A DNA stretch of 64,000 bases from Helichrysum umbraculigerum (Eukaryota; Streptophyta; Magnoliopsida; Asterales; Asteraceae). The DNA is taken from positions 65,964,001 through 66,028,000 of the forward strand of contig CATIUR010000006.1 of assembly GCA_949592205.1 (NCBI GenBank), given 5' to 3'. Under the pieces are notes generated by a model. That model had not been told where the DNA came from. It made no database searches and worked only from the letters and a program-made list of their open reading frames with translations. Position numbers and translations under genes: made by a program. Position 1 is the stretch's first letter, and every line of letters starts with the position of its first letter. This document shows positions 24,611 to 36,469 of the stretch, one piece after another.

Positions 24611-27015
24611 ACCTATATATATATATAAAGGAGGTGATAAATTTCTGTGTACCTATAAAATCTCCATGTGGCATTATCATCTCCCAATAAATAAATAGAT
24701 ATACATATAATTTTTTCAGCTTAGTATATGATATTAAAATAACCCAAACTGGCCCATTGAGAATTGCATGCTTGGTAACACATTACCAAAATAAAAAAAG
24801 AAAATATGTCTAAAAATCCTAGTAGCTAGCTGACAAACTGTATATGTCACTATAGACTGTATATGGATCAATCGATGTGATTTGATAATGTGAGCTGACA
24901 AACATTAGTTATATTATTTCTACACAAACATTGTTTAAATGTCACTATAGACTGTATATGGATCAATCGATGTGATTTGATAATGTAAGTACTGATGGTC
25001 TGTGAATTTGATTAAAACGCAGACAGCAAGCATAATTTACCTGGATATTCCTGTTGGTACCGGCTTCTCCTATGCAAGAACGACAAGCGCCTCTCATTCT
25101 ACGGACTTACAGTTTTTTGACCAAGCCTCCGAGTTTATGAGAAAGGTATAACTTTTAGAGACTTAGAGTGACATTATATTACTGTATGAAGATTAAAATA
25201 TGAATGTGTTGGTGTTATGTTTTCAAGTTTCTTGATTATACTTATAAGCATTATTGTACAGTGGTTAGAAAGTCACCCGGAGTTCATTTCCAACCCATTT
25301 TACATAGCAGGAGATTCATATTCTGGAATCTCAGTTACAGTAATCACACAACTGATTTCAAATGGTAACACTTTGAAATTTAATTTTCTATATTTGTGAT
25401 CACGTGCAATTAAATTTACCATAACGTGTCTTGCAATGTGCAGGAAATGAAGCTGGCAATAAGCCTTATATCAATCTGAAGGTGCAGCCATTAACTAAAA
25501 CATCTTGTATACCTATCTATATCATGACATAAATAGAATGAATGCTAATATACATTATACTGCAATCAGATTAATGGAAATAGTTTTTTGTACTATTAAA
25601 ATATCAATTTGATGAAGGGAACAATAATTTTAACAGGGGTATGCGCTTGGCAACCCTGGGACTTTTCCAGAAGAACGAAATTACCATATCGATTTTGCTG
25701 ATGGTATGGGACTTATTTCACATGAACTCTACAAGTTTGATCTCCTACCACTATAGTAACCACTATACCTCAAATACACTTACTTGTTTTAGCATCTAAT
25801 GTTTGTCTATGTTTTTATAGTCGTTGCTCCACAGTTGTGATGGAGAATATATTAATCCTAAAAACGCCGAATGTGATCAGAATCTTCGATTGTACCAAGA
25901 GGTTCAAATCTTTACTATATTAATCTGTCCTTTGGTAGTCAATAATTGATTCATTTCGTACAGAAGAAACAAAAACATGAACTTTACTATATATTTGCAG
26001 TGCATAAATGGGATAGAAAAAGCCCAAGTTTTGGAACCTTCGTGTGATTATTATGATGATGTTACGTCAATCGAACTTCCAAGTCTGAAGCATCTTACAC
26101 AGCATCATTCTGTTTCTTCAGTTCACTGTCGAGTATGTCTCAACATTATATCTTATTCATTCCTTTCTAGTTCTAGTAACAAATATTATGAATCTAAGTT
26201 CATGTAGAATAAATTGAAAGATTTTGGACAACAAACACATTTGATATAAAAGATGGTTTTTATGTTTGCAGACTGACGGATATATACTGGCTAATTACTG
26301 GCTTAATGATGCTGGTGTCAATGAAGCACTGCATACCCGGAAGGTATTTCTATATAGTTTTAGCCTTTAGGCGATGGTATATTGTAGTGTTGCTCACACA
26401 TGCTACAAAAATACAGGGGACAATAGGAGAGTGGATAAGATGCAGCCCGGATTTAAACTTAACCGCAACACTTTTTGATGTCAGAGTGTATCATTTAAAT
26501 CTAAGTCAAAAGAGTTACCGCTCACTCATCTACAGGTTCACTTTCTATACAACATGCATGCATCATCAAGATTTGATCTTTTGTAAAAGAATGACCGAAT
26601 GTTTATAATTTAACAGTGGTGATCATGATTTGCTTGTTCCTCACCACTCAACTCAAGCATGGATTAAAGAACTAAACTACACTGTCGTCGATAAATGGCG
26701 ATCATGGAAGGTTCAGGGTCAAATTGCAGGGTAAGTTACAAATGCTCCTCTTAGTGTAACGTAATCAAATGTACACTAATGTTGGTCTTTTTTTTGGGAC
26801 AGGTACACAGATAGTTATTCGAATAGGATGACATTTGCCACCGTGAAGGCAAGGAATCTGAAAATTAATAAATTTATATGTTGATCATGTATATATAATT
26901 TGTTAATTGAAATTGTTTTGTTATGGTGCAGGGTGGTGGGCACACAGCTCCTGAGTATAAGCCAGTAGAATGTTTTGCCATGTTCAAGAGGTGGATATCT
27001 GATCAGCCATTATAA

Positions 27016-28923
27016 ACATCATTGCATACTATCTGACAATAAATATTATGTCGAGATTCAACTAGCTGTATTCGATTGTCTTATTTTACGAAAGAAAGAC
27101 TAATTGTAATCTTCACATATCGCGCTTGAACAATTTTGTTATCTGGTAAAAATCCGATTGGGTTATTCATGTTTACTAGCCAACTGATTTAACAGCATGT
27201 ATTTCCCTTCCAAACCTACAGTTTTTCCAAGGTCATTAGAGTAACACATTTCTAATTTTAAAACCTATGAACATATAGAAATCATGCTTCTATTAATCGT
27301 TTTCGTTGTGTACAATCATCATATATTAAGGATTGATCTGGTATAATTAATATGTAACATATCACCATAGTTAAATCTTACGGAGTATATACTATAAGTA
27401 AATTGCTCACTAATTACTCCTAAATCATTGATTACTCACCTTACTACTTTAAATAATTACTCAATAACCACTCATTCTACTAAATAAACTACTAAGTACT
27501 AAATACTGTACTTATATTACTCCCAATATTAATGTTGCTATTATTATCATTATCGTTATCATTATAATAATTATTATTATTAATTACAGTATTTATTAGT
27601 TTTAGCTAATATATCTAAAAACCATTTTCTTAATCACTACATCATAAATAAGTATCTGATGCAAATTCTATTTACGAATTTGGTGTTATTTATTTTTTAT
27701 TTATATTAATTAAAAGCTTGAATAGTTACTATGTATAATTAAATTTAAAAAAGTTTTGTTATATATTGCACTTCAATCTTTGGATCTTTGGATTCCTATA
27801 TCTTCGTATGATGATATGATACAATGTTGATCAAGCATAAATTAATCTCAAAAGCTTAATGTTTAGTTGATTGTGTTAGTAAGATATAACTTTCAACTAA
27901 TATTTCGTTTCTGTACGTGTGTTATCCTTAATTTTATATCTTCTGTGTATTGATCTTGACTCTTACGAGTGGAGTCATCATTTAAGTCATTAGATTTCGC
28001 ATCGCTATGGTTCATCGTTTAATATGTCTGCTCACGTAAGACACTTACTACTCCCTACTTAGAGAACATGTTTGAACATTTTTTCATATACTTTTTCTTA
28101 TTAATTATTCACTGAAAGTACCTTAATAATTAATATTTAATATATACTAAAATAATAGCATACAGGGTAGTAAATGGACATTTCATGGTTGCATACTTGC
28201 TTTATTTTTGTACTGGTATCAGGTATCTTGTTGGACGGTGGTAAAATCATGGCCACATGATTTTAGACATGTTTTATTTTTGGCTCAAGTCCATGTAATC
28301 AAAAGTGAGGCCACCTCCATACTATTCAAATGGAGACCCCAGGATGTTCTTTGTCAAGAAAGGGTAGGTATTCACTATTCACTATTATGCATGTGCATGG
28401 TCCCGGTATATAAATGAATGCAGTTAGCTTCATTTATCATCCACAAGATCACAGAAAGAAATGAAGTGTTGATACGTAAGATCAACTAGAGTGTATTTCT
28501 TGGTGAGGTTAAGAGGGTTTATTTTTGTAATGGTTGAAAAAGTGTGTACGATAAACTTAAATTTTATCCTAAAATCTAAGGGGCTTGGGTTTGGGTTAAA
28601 CTCATAGTGTACGTTTTCTTGTACCAGGATCTTTTTCATTATAAGAATAAAGGAAACTCTTGGGGGGTGGACTAGGCAGGGTTGTGCTGAATCACGTTAA
28701 TCGTCGTGTCTATCAGTTACCTTATATTGCTTTATGTTATCTCTCGCAAGTTTGTCTCAAACAATTAAATCCCCAATTCCGCTCATGTGGATGCGGTAGG
28801 CAAGTTTTCATAACATATCTTTTATTTTTCCTGGTTTAATTTGTTACTAATTTAATTCAATTTTCCAAATAAGGAAAGTTTAAAAACTCAAAAAGACACT
28901 ACAGCACTAGCTATTATCACACA
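27016..28923. other. Intergenic region between SCPL copy 1 and the small Helitron
   Basis: AT-rich with ATTATT-type low complexity near 27530-27600. Short open frames at 28208-28417 (+) and 28430-28639 (-) show no domain. No RNA gene seen. Confidence 0.5.
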
Positions 28924-29318
28924 CTAGTACAATACCCGCGCTAAGCGGTGGGGCTTACACTTAAAGCCTAATATATCGTATTCGTAATAACATTAAAAAT
29001 ATTAATTGTATTACGTGTATAGACATTACTAAATTGATTTTATTGTCCTAAAATTTACTAAATTGATTGTATATTTGTATTCCATGTTAGACATTTATAA
29101 ATTGGTTGTATTGTGTTATAATTTACTAAACTTCCTATTTAAGCATTACTAGCCATGGTCAAACTTTCCAATAATGAATAGGGAATAATAAAGTGACATT
29201 ATTTCGTATGCGTATGTTAATTGGATGAAGGGCAAAATAGGAATTTCTCACACCTTAATAGAATTTCAAGTCAAAGGGCCAAATGTATTATAAGTAGTTA
29301 GATATTAGAGATTAGAGA
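28924..29318 (-). mobile_element. Small non-autonomous Helitron, both ends visible
   Basis: On the minus strand it starts A then TCTCTAATCTCTAATATC (from 29318) and ends with a GC-rich imperfect hairpin (ccgcttagcgcggg), a short spacer and CTAG (28927-28924) then T. At 395 bp with both termini and the A/T target it is the cleanest Helitron in the window. No coding content. Confidence 0.75.
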
Positions 29319-29939
29319 TGCATATGTTAAATTGTTCTGATTGGTCAAATGCATACAAATTTAAATCTAATACAACTTCTATTAATTTTGACTTTAATTT
29401 TTTATGTAGATTATAAAAATAAATATGAATTAAATCCTGTTGATTCCCTAAGTATCATGATTAATTCATTCTAATTCACGTTGATTCAAAAAAGAATTGC
29501 GCGATTAGGAAAAATATCAACTCAATTGCTAAGCAAAATTGAGAGAAAATTTGATTATCATCATCAAAAAAAAAAAAAAAAAACTGATTGTTTCTTACAC
29601 AATGAAACCCTAATAAAAGGAAACATAAATTCGAAATGGGCCTAAAAACATAACAGGTTGAAGTTATGAACTTTTTCGTGAGACCCCTTTATTTGCACTT
29701 GTGAGCTTTCATAAACATATGCACCGTTCATCAACACTTGACCCCTCCATCAATTTTTCATCCAAATGGATGGGTCTACCACAATATTATATTATTATCA
29801 TCTCCTTTAGGGAGTTGATATATACAACACATAAATTACTTCATACAACAAAACTGTGCTATGATATACTTGTATTCTGTGCTGTAATTATTGTACATAT
29901 GGTGTTTGATTTAACTTTTTTTTATTGTATATATTACTA
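29319..29939. other. Non-coding stretch between Helitron and MITE
   Basis: AT-rich with a homopolymer A run near 29567-29583. The open frame at 29701-29952 has no recognisable domain. Nothing further identified. Confidence 0.45.
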
Positions 29940-29950
29940 CCCTCTCCTCT

Positions 29951-30239
29951 AGGGCTAAGTATATGAAAATGTATCAAACTTTGACAAAATCTCTATTGTA
30001 TGAACCAATTTTCAAAACCTCTATTGTATGCATCCAATTTTCGATTATTGCCTATTGTATGTAATTTTTCGACGTGGCACTTTGTGAGAATGCCACGTGG
30101 CAGCTTTATATTATAACACAATAGCCAGGTTACATACAATAGGCAATAATCGAAAATATGATACATACAATAGAGATTTTGAAAGTTGGTTCATACTATA
30201 AAGATTTTGTCAAAGTTTGATACATTTTCATATACTTAG
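29951..30239. mobile_element. Foldback MITE immediately upstream of SCPL copy 2
   Basis: Nearly the whole 290 bp is an inverted repeat: gctaagtatatgaaaatg and tcaaactttgacaaaatct on the left reappear inverted on the right. The direct repeat ccctctcctct lies at 29940-29950 and 30240-30250, a 10-11 bp target duplication. The centre carries ACGTGGCA (30073) and TGCCACGTGGCA (about 30091), G-box/ABRE-type cores that pair in the hairpin. The right end is about 95 bp before the SCPL copy 2 start codon. Confidence 0.85.
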
Positions 30240-30599
30240 CCCTCTCCTCTATCTTAATATATTCTTGCTACGACACTTAGACATATTTTCCATCACACAA
30301 GTCTTCATTCACTGTGACTTACTAACTCAATATCATGGACTATTTTCTTTTCATAATCATCATCGCGATCACCATTTTCGATTTTCGTTCTGCGGCAAAG
30401 TCAACGTTGTCAACTGGGAGAGTAGTAGAGTATCTTCCAGGTTTCCAAGGACCCCTCCCCTTTCATCTCGAAACCGGGTACGTTTGTTTAGTTCTTGTGG
30501 TCACATATATGATAACTTATGTGAAAAGACATATGTACGCTGTTAAGTGTTCACTGCAAACCTGAGACTATTTGAGCTTATGTAAATAGTAAATTTTTG

Positions 30600-30735
30600 G
30601 GTTGTGTCCAAAAATGTACAGTAACAAATTATGACCGAAAATCTGTTGTGTGTATTGAAATTATCTAACTTTCGATTGTTGTTATTTGTATGTAAATTTT
30701 TGACGTGTCATTTTGTTGTGCATTTGGGGTTTTTT
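30600..30735. mobile_element. Decayed half of the same MITE family in SCPL copy 2 intron 1
   Basis: The stretch around 30655-30715 (ttcgattgttgttatttgta, tgtaaatttttgacgtg, tcattttg) follows the left half of the MITE at 29951 (ttcgattattgcctattgta, tgtaatttttcgacgtg, gcactttg) in order but is diverged and has no clear partner arm. Confidence 0.45.
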
Positions 30736-31515
30736 ATTTTTGTCTTTGTTACTGCTACAGGTAATGTTAGTTGCATATTTGTCATGCATCCTCAGCTCGT
30801 AACTTACTGTTATAACGCATTTTGTATATGATGTGTAGTTATGTTGGTGTGGATAAGAATCAGGATGTTCAGCTCTTTTACTATTTCATTCAATCAGAGT
30901 CAAATCCTGATCAAGATCCTCTAATGCTTTGGTTGACCGGTGGTCCTGGTTGTTCTTCGATATCCGGCCTCCTTTACGAGATTGGTATTTTATTAAATAT
31001 TTCTTAATGTGCAGTCCTGTTATTAAATGTTGCTAAGATATTTGGGTTCTTAAAACGAAAGTATACAAAACAGGACCGATACAGTTTGAGGCTGTGCATT
31101 ACGATGGAAGATTGCCCAACCTGATCTTGTCACCCGATTCATGGACCAAGGTATTTTTCCTTATGGTGTGTCTATTTGTGTATAATAAGCAAATACATTA
31201 AAACCATCTGGGTAGATCTTCGATCTATCTGGCCCGTTTTCTTTGTACCTAGAAGTTTTTTTTATTCATCTGAGATAACATACGTCATAACCAAAATAGG
31301 CATCATGGCTGTTCTTGAGGTCGAAAAAAGCTGTCAGATTTTGAAGCATCAAAGTTAATTTACTACCAAATAAACTTGAATTAGTAATGCCTCTATGTTT
31401 ATGTTTACTTTCATAGATGTAATTCGTAATACTACCACTGGGCTTCTACAAACTAATAGAGGATCCCATGTCTATCCTGTGTGGCGGCCACAAAACAAGA
31501 ACATTAAAGATTTAA

Positions 31516-31816
31516 GGGGTAGTGTCTAGGAATGCATCTAACTTGTACATGATATCTATTGTATGTACTCAACTTACATTTGCCAATTTTAATACATCAA
31601 ACTTTCAAAAAGTGTGTTTTAGTGTATTTTGGTGACGTTTTGATGACGTGTCAAACTCTTCGGATGACACGTGGCACCTTCAACGAGCGACACGTCACAA
31701 AAATACATTAAAACACACCTTTTGAAAGTTGAATGCATTAAAAATAGCAATCGTAAGTTGGGTACACACAATAGACATCGAGTACAAGTTAGATGCATTT
31801 CAAGACACTAACCCCT
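31516..31816. mobile_element. Foldback MITE in SCPL copy 2 intron 3
   Basis: Termini ggggtagtgtct and agacactaacccct are inverted, and inner blocks (atgcatctaacttgtac versus gtacaagttagatgcat) extend the palindrome. The direct repeat agatttaa at 31508-31515 and 31817-31824 is the target duplication (8 bp, or 9 with one mismatch). The centre again carries a GACACGTGGCACC core. It accounts for much of the ~800 bp intron. Confidence 0.85.
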
Positions 31817-34800
31817 AGATTTAAATATACTTATTAAGTTCTCTAAAGATTTTCTTACTGTTTGCGTCTCATTTGATAGTAATTAGTATCATTTGGACTG
31901 CCCTGAACTTGTTCACCGATGGTCTGTGAAATTTATCAAAATGCAGATGGCAAGTATTATTTTCCTCGATATCCCTGTGGGTACGGGCTTTTCTTATGCA
32001 AGAACGACCCTAGCATCTAATTCTACAGACATCGAATCATGTGACCAGGCTTATGAATTTATAACAAAGGTACAGTTATCAGTAAAGAGCTCAATTCACC
32101 CTTAGCAGACCTCTCATTCTTTGCATGTTTGTTGACTATACTTTGAAGCATATATTCTGCAGTGGTTCAAAAGTCACCCGGAGTTCATTTCGAATCCATT
32201 CTATGTAGGAGGAGATTCATATTCAGGAAACCCAGTCCCAATAATCACACAGTTAATATCAAATGGTGAACTTTTATCCCTTTTATATGCTTAACAGACA
32301 TTTTTTTTATATTTTTTTATCCTCTTTTAGCATCATCTTTATGTGACACCACTAATTACAGAAAGCGTATGGTTATATACTTCCAAACTTGCATAAACAT
32401 ATAATGGTGCACTCGTATTCATGGTAACTTTTGTCAATTGTGCAGGAAATGAAAAAGCTGGTAAAGAGCCTTACATTAATCTAAAGGTCTTCATTCTTCT
32501 TCGCTAAATACTATCATTAAGTACACATATAACACAAAGAGATCCTCGGTGATATGATTCAAGAGTCAATTTGATGAACAAAATAATCTTGTCCTACAGG
32601 GGTATGTGCTTGGCAACCCTGTGACTTTTCCGTACGAAGGTAATTACAAGATCCGTTTTGCTAATGGTATGGGACTTATTTCAGATGAACTTTACAAGGT
32701 TTGTTCTGCCCCTTTCGCTTTAAGTCGCCACCTTTACTAGCAACTAATGTTAATCATTTTCAATGTCTTTACGGTCGTTGTTCTACAATTGTCGTGGAGA
32801 GTATCGTTCAGACTATATAAGTCCTAACAATGTAGGATGTCTTCAAAATCTTGAATTGTACGAAGAGGTACTAAACTTTATTCCAATTGACTTTATAATC
32901 AATCAATTTTTCTTCATCTTGATGCAAGAGTTAGAGATAAAAGTATGTACTTGTATTTCCTTTTTGTAGTGCATAGATGGAATTGAACAAGCAAATGTTT
33001 TGGAACCTTATTGTGATGATTTTGTTTCGCCAATTAAACTCCCCAGTCAGACGCCACTTAAAGAACAAAGTTCTTCTAATTCTTTTTACTGCAGAGTAAG
33101 TCCTGACCAATTACCACCCATAGTATTGGTCTCCTTCGAACACATGCCACTGAAAATCAAACAAACTTATAAGACAAATACTTTCTTAATTTCTTTCACG
33201 GTGCGGTTTTGTGTGTACAGAATGAAAAAATTACACTGACTAATTACTGGATTGCTGATGCCAGTGTCAGAGAAGCACTACATATCCGCGAGGTAATCCT
33301 GTGTACTTTCAGGAGCAAGATGCCTTTGCGATGAAAATTGAAAAAAAAAAAAAAAATCAAAAATTCACTTTTTTTACAAATACATTTCTCATATGTGCTA
33401 CAAAAGTACAGGGGACGATAGGAGAGTGGATAAGATGCAACTCGGATTTAAAGTTTACTAGAACAATCGATGATGTTAGACCATATCATTTAAACCTGAG
33501 CGATAAGGGTTACCGCTCTCTCGTTTACAGGTCCTCTTCATTTTATACGACAATTGAGATTTGATCTTCTTTTAAAGGTTACAATGTTACCACTAAACTA
33601 AAATTATTCAACGCAGCGGTGATCATGATATGATGATCCCTCACCAGTCTACTCAAGCATGGGTAAAAGACCTAAACTACTCTGTCATCGATCAATGGCG
33701 ATCATGGAAGCTTCATGGTCAAATCGCAGGGTAATTTTACAAACGTCGCTCATATTGAAAGCACAGTTTGACAAAATGTATACTCAACCTATTCTTTAAC
33801 AGGTACACGGAGAGTTATTCGAATAAGATGACATACGCCACCGTAAAGGCAAGGAGTCTCGAGTTCTTAGTGTTATTTTTTGGAGTCGATAAATGTTGTT
33901 GATTGAAATAGTTATGTTATGGTGCAGGGTGGTGGGCACACAGCACCTGAGGACAAACCTGAAGAATGTTTTGCCATGTTCAACAAATGGATATCTCATC
34001 AACCTTTATAACCATCCATCATTGACTTAATCCGCATATTTTATTATTATTATCAGATAATAAACTAAACGATTTGTATTAAGACATAAGGTGTGTTTGG
34101 CAAACTAGCTTATTGGAGCTTACGAGATCTTAAGCTTATTTTTCCTATAAGTTCAAGCTTAAAGTATTGTTTGGTACACTAAAATTTAATAGCTTATTTA
34201 AAAAATAAGCTCTAGAAAAAAAAAAGCTACTGTAAGGGGTCTTTTGTTCAGATGACTGATAGCTGAAATCTGAAAACCTGTTCCAAATAATAAGAGCTGT
34301 CATCTAAAATGTGAATCCATAATCATTAAGATCGTTTGATAAATAAAAAGTACAAACATCTTGTTTCACTATTTTTTGACGTGATACAAATTGCATGAAT
34401 ATAACAGCGTTTCAAGCGACTTAACTTAAGAGAAAAAAAACTTACACAAGTTCCGACACAACATTCTAGACTTCTAGAAACCAATAATAACATCAATATA
34501 TAAATTGTCATGAAATAATAAATATACTAAAATACATGAACTAAAAAAGGAAATTAGAAATATTTTTTATATAAATTAACATACGCTAATCCATTTATAC
34601 GAGAAAATAGACAGAACGTTATGATATTTATTTATCAATTAAAAGTTTCAAGCAATTGTAAATAGCTTACTAAATAAGTAGTTTTTCCATCTAGATTAAG
34701 ACCTAATTAGAAAAAAAATATCAAAACATTAATCTAGCTTATCAAATAATACAAATTACCAATTTTAAGACATATTAAGGTCAAACAAAAGACCCCTAAA

Positions 34801-34871
34801 AATAAGCTCCTAGTTTTTTTAATGAGAAATTACATAAATGCCCCTTATATACTTATATATCATTTATTTTC

Positions 34872-36307
34872 GATTTTTTTTTAATGATAGTGTTGTTTCA
34901 CAAAATGTGGACAGTAATGGTGTTTTCTCTTTCAATGTTATAAAAATGGGTGTCCCGCAAAATGGATTTGCGAACCATAGTAATGATGGTTTGCATTTTC
35001 ATTTTGCAAACCATAGGTTTTTACATTACCCAACAATGTCAGAGAACCACTAACTTCAAGGTCAAAGTCTGCATTATTTTTTGAATGCTATTCTTTTTTT
35101 ATTTCATTTCTCTTACTTTTATGTAAGGTCTGCGTATTCATATTGCATACCATATCCTAGTGATTGGGTTTTAGGGTTTCGGATATCGGATAACTAATAA
35201 TCATTCAGATATCAGATAACTAATAAGTAAATGCTACCACTTGTGAGTTTTAATAATACACAAGATAAGAATTGAATGTCCACTTGTAAATGATTCAAGT
35301 GTGCTATCTTTTGAATAATTCAACTGAATGATATCTTTTAAATAATTAGTTTGATCTATAAATCTCAACTATGCTTTTCTATTTATTATATCACTTACAT
35401 TCTATCGGCAACCATTACAACCAAGTCACAAGCTGATATAAGTTATGTATCATTTTCACGATCAATCAACAACGTTTACAACCAACCCTTCAAACGTTTC
35501 ATTTCCTTTGCCCAATAGTGATATAGATGAGCATGATAATGACAATGGGGGCTTTGATAATTCTGATGATAATAGGTCACAACACACTAAAGAAGAAAGT
35601 GAGGTGGTCGAAGATGATGGAGATGAATCGGATGATGTCCAGAAGGTCCAGCCCAACATACTACTAGTAGTTCTCAACCTTATACTCAAGGTGTGATGAA
35701 CTTCTTTAATAATGTTGGAGATATTGATGATGATAGCCTCCCAGATTTTGACGATGACGAGCCCATGGATAAGTGGAGTGAGTTAGAAAATCAAATTCGG
35801 ATAGGTATGCTTTTTGGGAGCAGAGATCAAGTGGTGAAGGCTATAAGACTTTGGTCGATTTTTCAAAATAGAGAATTATAGTAGTTGAATCGAAAAAAAT
35901 TTATGGGGTTGCAAAATGTTTTACTCAAAGTGACAAGTACACAATTACACAACATACAGCACCATGTGAATGGTATGTTCGTGCGAGAAAGAAAAAGAAT
36001 CACTTGCATAATAAAAACAAATTTTGATTAAAAATTACACTTGCAAAGAGATTCTTTTGTTTGTTTATATTAAAGAAAAAAATGGATATGACTTGACATT
36101 AAATCATCCGACATTTTATGTTGTTTTATAGTAAAAGCTTGTTTTATAATAAAAGCTTTGCAAAATGGTTTGCAAAATGAAAATGCAAACCATCCTTACT
36201 ATGGTTCGCAAATCCATTTTGCGGGACACCCATTTTTATAACATTGAAAGAGAAAACACCATTACTATCTACATTTTGTGAAACAACACTATTATTAAAA
36301 AAAATTC
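34872..36307 (+). mobile_element. Decayed MULE with long TIRs and 9-bp target duplication
   Basis: The perfect direct repeat tttattttc at 34863-34871 and 36308-36316 flanks inverted arms of about 135 bp (34872-35007 and about 36167-36307). The arms share tagtgttgtttcacaaaatg, ttttctctttcaatgttat and tgtcccgcaaaatgga. Internally, only the N-terminal part of a Mutator-type transposase remains (35445-36035). The structure is typical of Mutator-like elements. It inserted into the hAT-like element. Confidence 0.88.
35445..36035 (+). pseudogene. Mutator-type transposase, N-terminal fragment
   Basis: An acidic region (DIDEHDNDNGG and EVVEDDGDESDD) is followed by IGMLFGSRDQVVKAIRLWSI and, after stops and a frame change near 35880, VVESKKIYGVAKC and CEWYVRARKKKN. 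This order matches the N-terminal MuDR-type DNA-binding domain of plant MULE transposases. The catalytic DDE domain and the zinc finger are absent. At least two disruptions are visible (a frame change near 35690 and stops at 35879-35884), so it is non-functional. Confidence 0.75.
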
Positions 36308-36469
36308 TTTATTTTCTTGTCCATTCATGTAAATTCATATATTTAGGCTCCTGCTACTTTTTCCAAACACTTATAAGGAAATAAACTCCAACTTCCGGCT
36401 TAAAATGTAAGCTCCAGCTATAAGCTTTCAGCTCCAACTACAAGCTAGTTTTGCCAAACACACCCATAG

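Larger units (their letters stand above)
15856..27015 (+). pseudogene. Serine carboxypeptidase-like (SCPL) gene, copy 1, decayed
   Basis: SCPL proteins are secreted or vacuolar alpha/beta hydrolases; plant clade I members often act as acyltransferases using glucose esters. Exons: 15856-16001, 16144-16223, 25023-25145, 25262-25364, 25444-25481, 25637-25735, 25821-25901, 26001-26132, 26272-26343, 26417-26535, 26617-26730, 26803-26848, 26932-27015. WLTGGPGCS (oxyanion region), GDSYSG (nucleophile Ser), SGDHD (Asp) and GGGHTAPE (His) are all kept. Defects: no signal-peptide exon was found; intron 3 is about 8.8 kb and filled with Helitrons; the exon ending at 25735 is followed by ttt instead of a GT donor. 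Exon sizes otherwise match copy 2 nearly one for one. The last intron uses a GC donor. Confidence 0.85.
30335..34011 (+). pseudogene. Serine carboxypeptidase-like (SCPL) gene, copy 2, nearly complete
   Basis: Fourteen exons: 30335-30477, 30839-30984, 31074-31150, 31947-32069, 32163-32265, 32446-32486, 32600-32698, 32775-32867, 32971-33095, 33221-33292, 33412-33530, 33617-33730, 33803-33848, 33928-34011. ATG 30335 starts a hydrophobic signal peptide (MDYFLFIIIIAITIF) followed by GFQGPLPFHLETG. WLTGGPGCS, GDSYSG, SGDHD and GGGHTAPE give the oxyanion region and Ser/Asp/His triad of the SCPL fold. Defects: exon 8 (starting 32775) is preceded by acgg instead of an AG acceptor; exon 9 has one T fewer than copy 1 in the gtt-ttg-gaa stretch near 33000, so it is 125 nt and shifts the frame. 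Intron 13 uses a GC donor, as in copy 1. Probably a recent pseudogene unless these are assembly errors. Confidence 0.88.
34092..36469. mobile_element. hAT-like non-autonomous element, split by a MULE
   Basis: Termini ggtgtgtttggcaaactagctt (34092 on) and aagctagttttgccaaacacaccc (to 36469) are inverted. Both ends are followed inward by AGCTTA/TAAGCT words in T/A-rich sequence, a style common in plant hAT MITEs. Without the MULE it is about 0.93 kb. No exact 8-bp target duplication was found. Confidence 0.6.

Noticed and set aside
30217..30546. 109-codon frame overlapping SCPL copy 2 exon 1
   Set aside because: Different frame from the signal-peptide exon, starts inside the MITE and has no SCPL homology.
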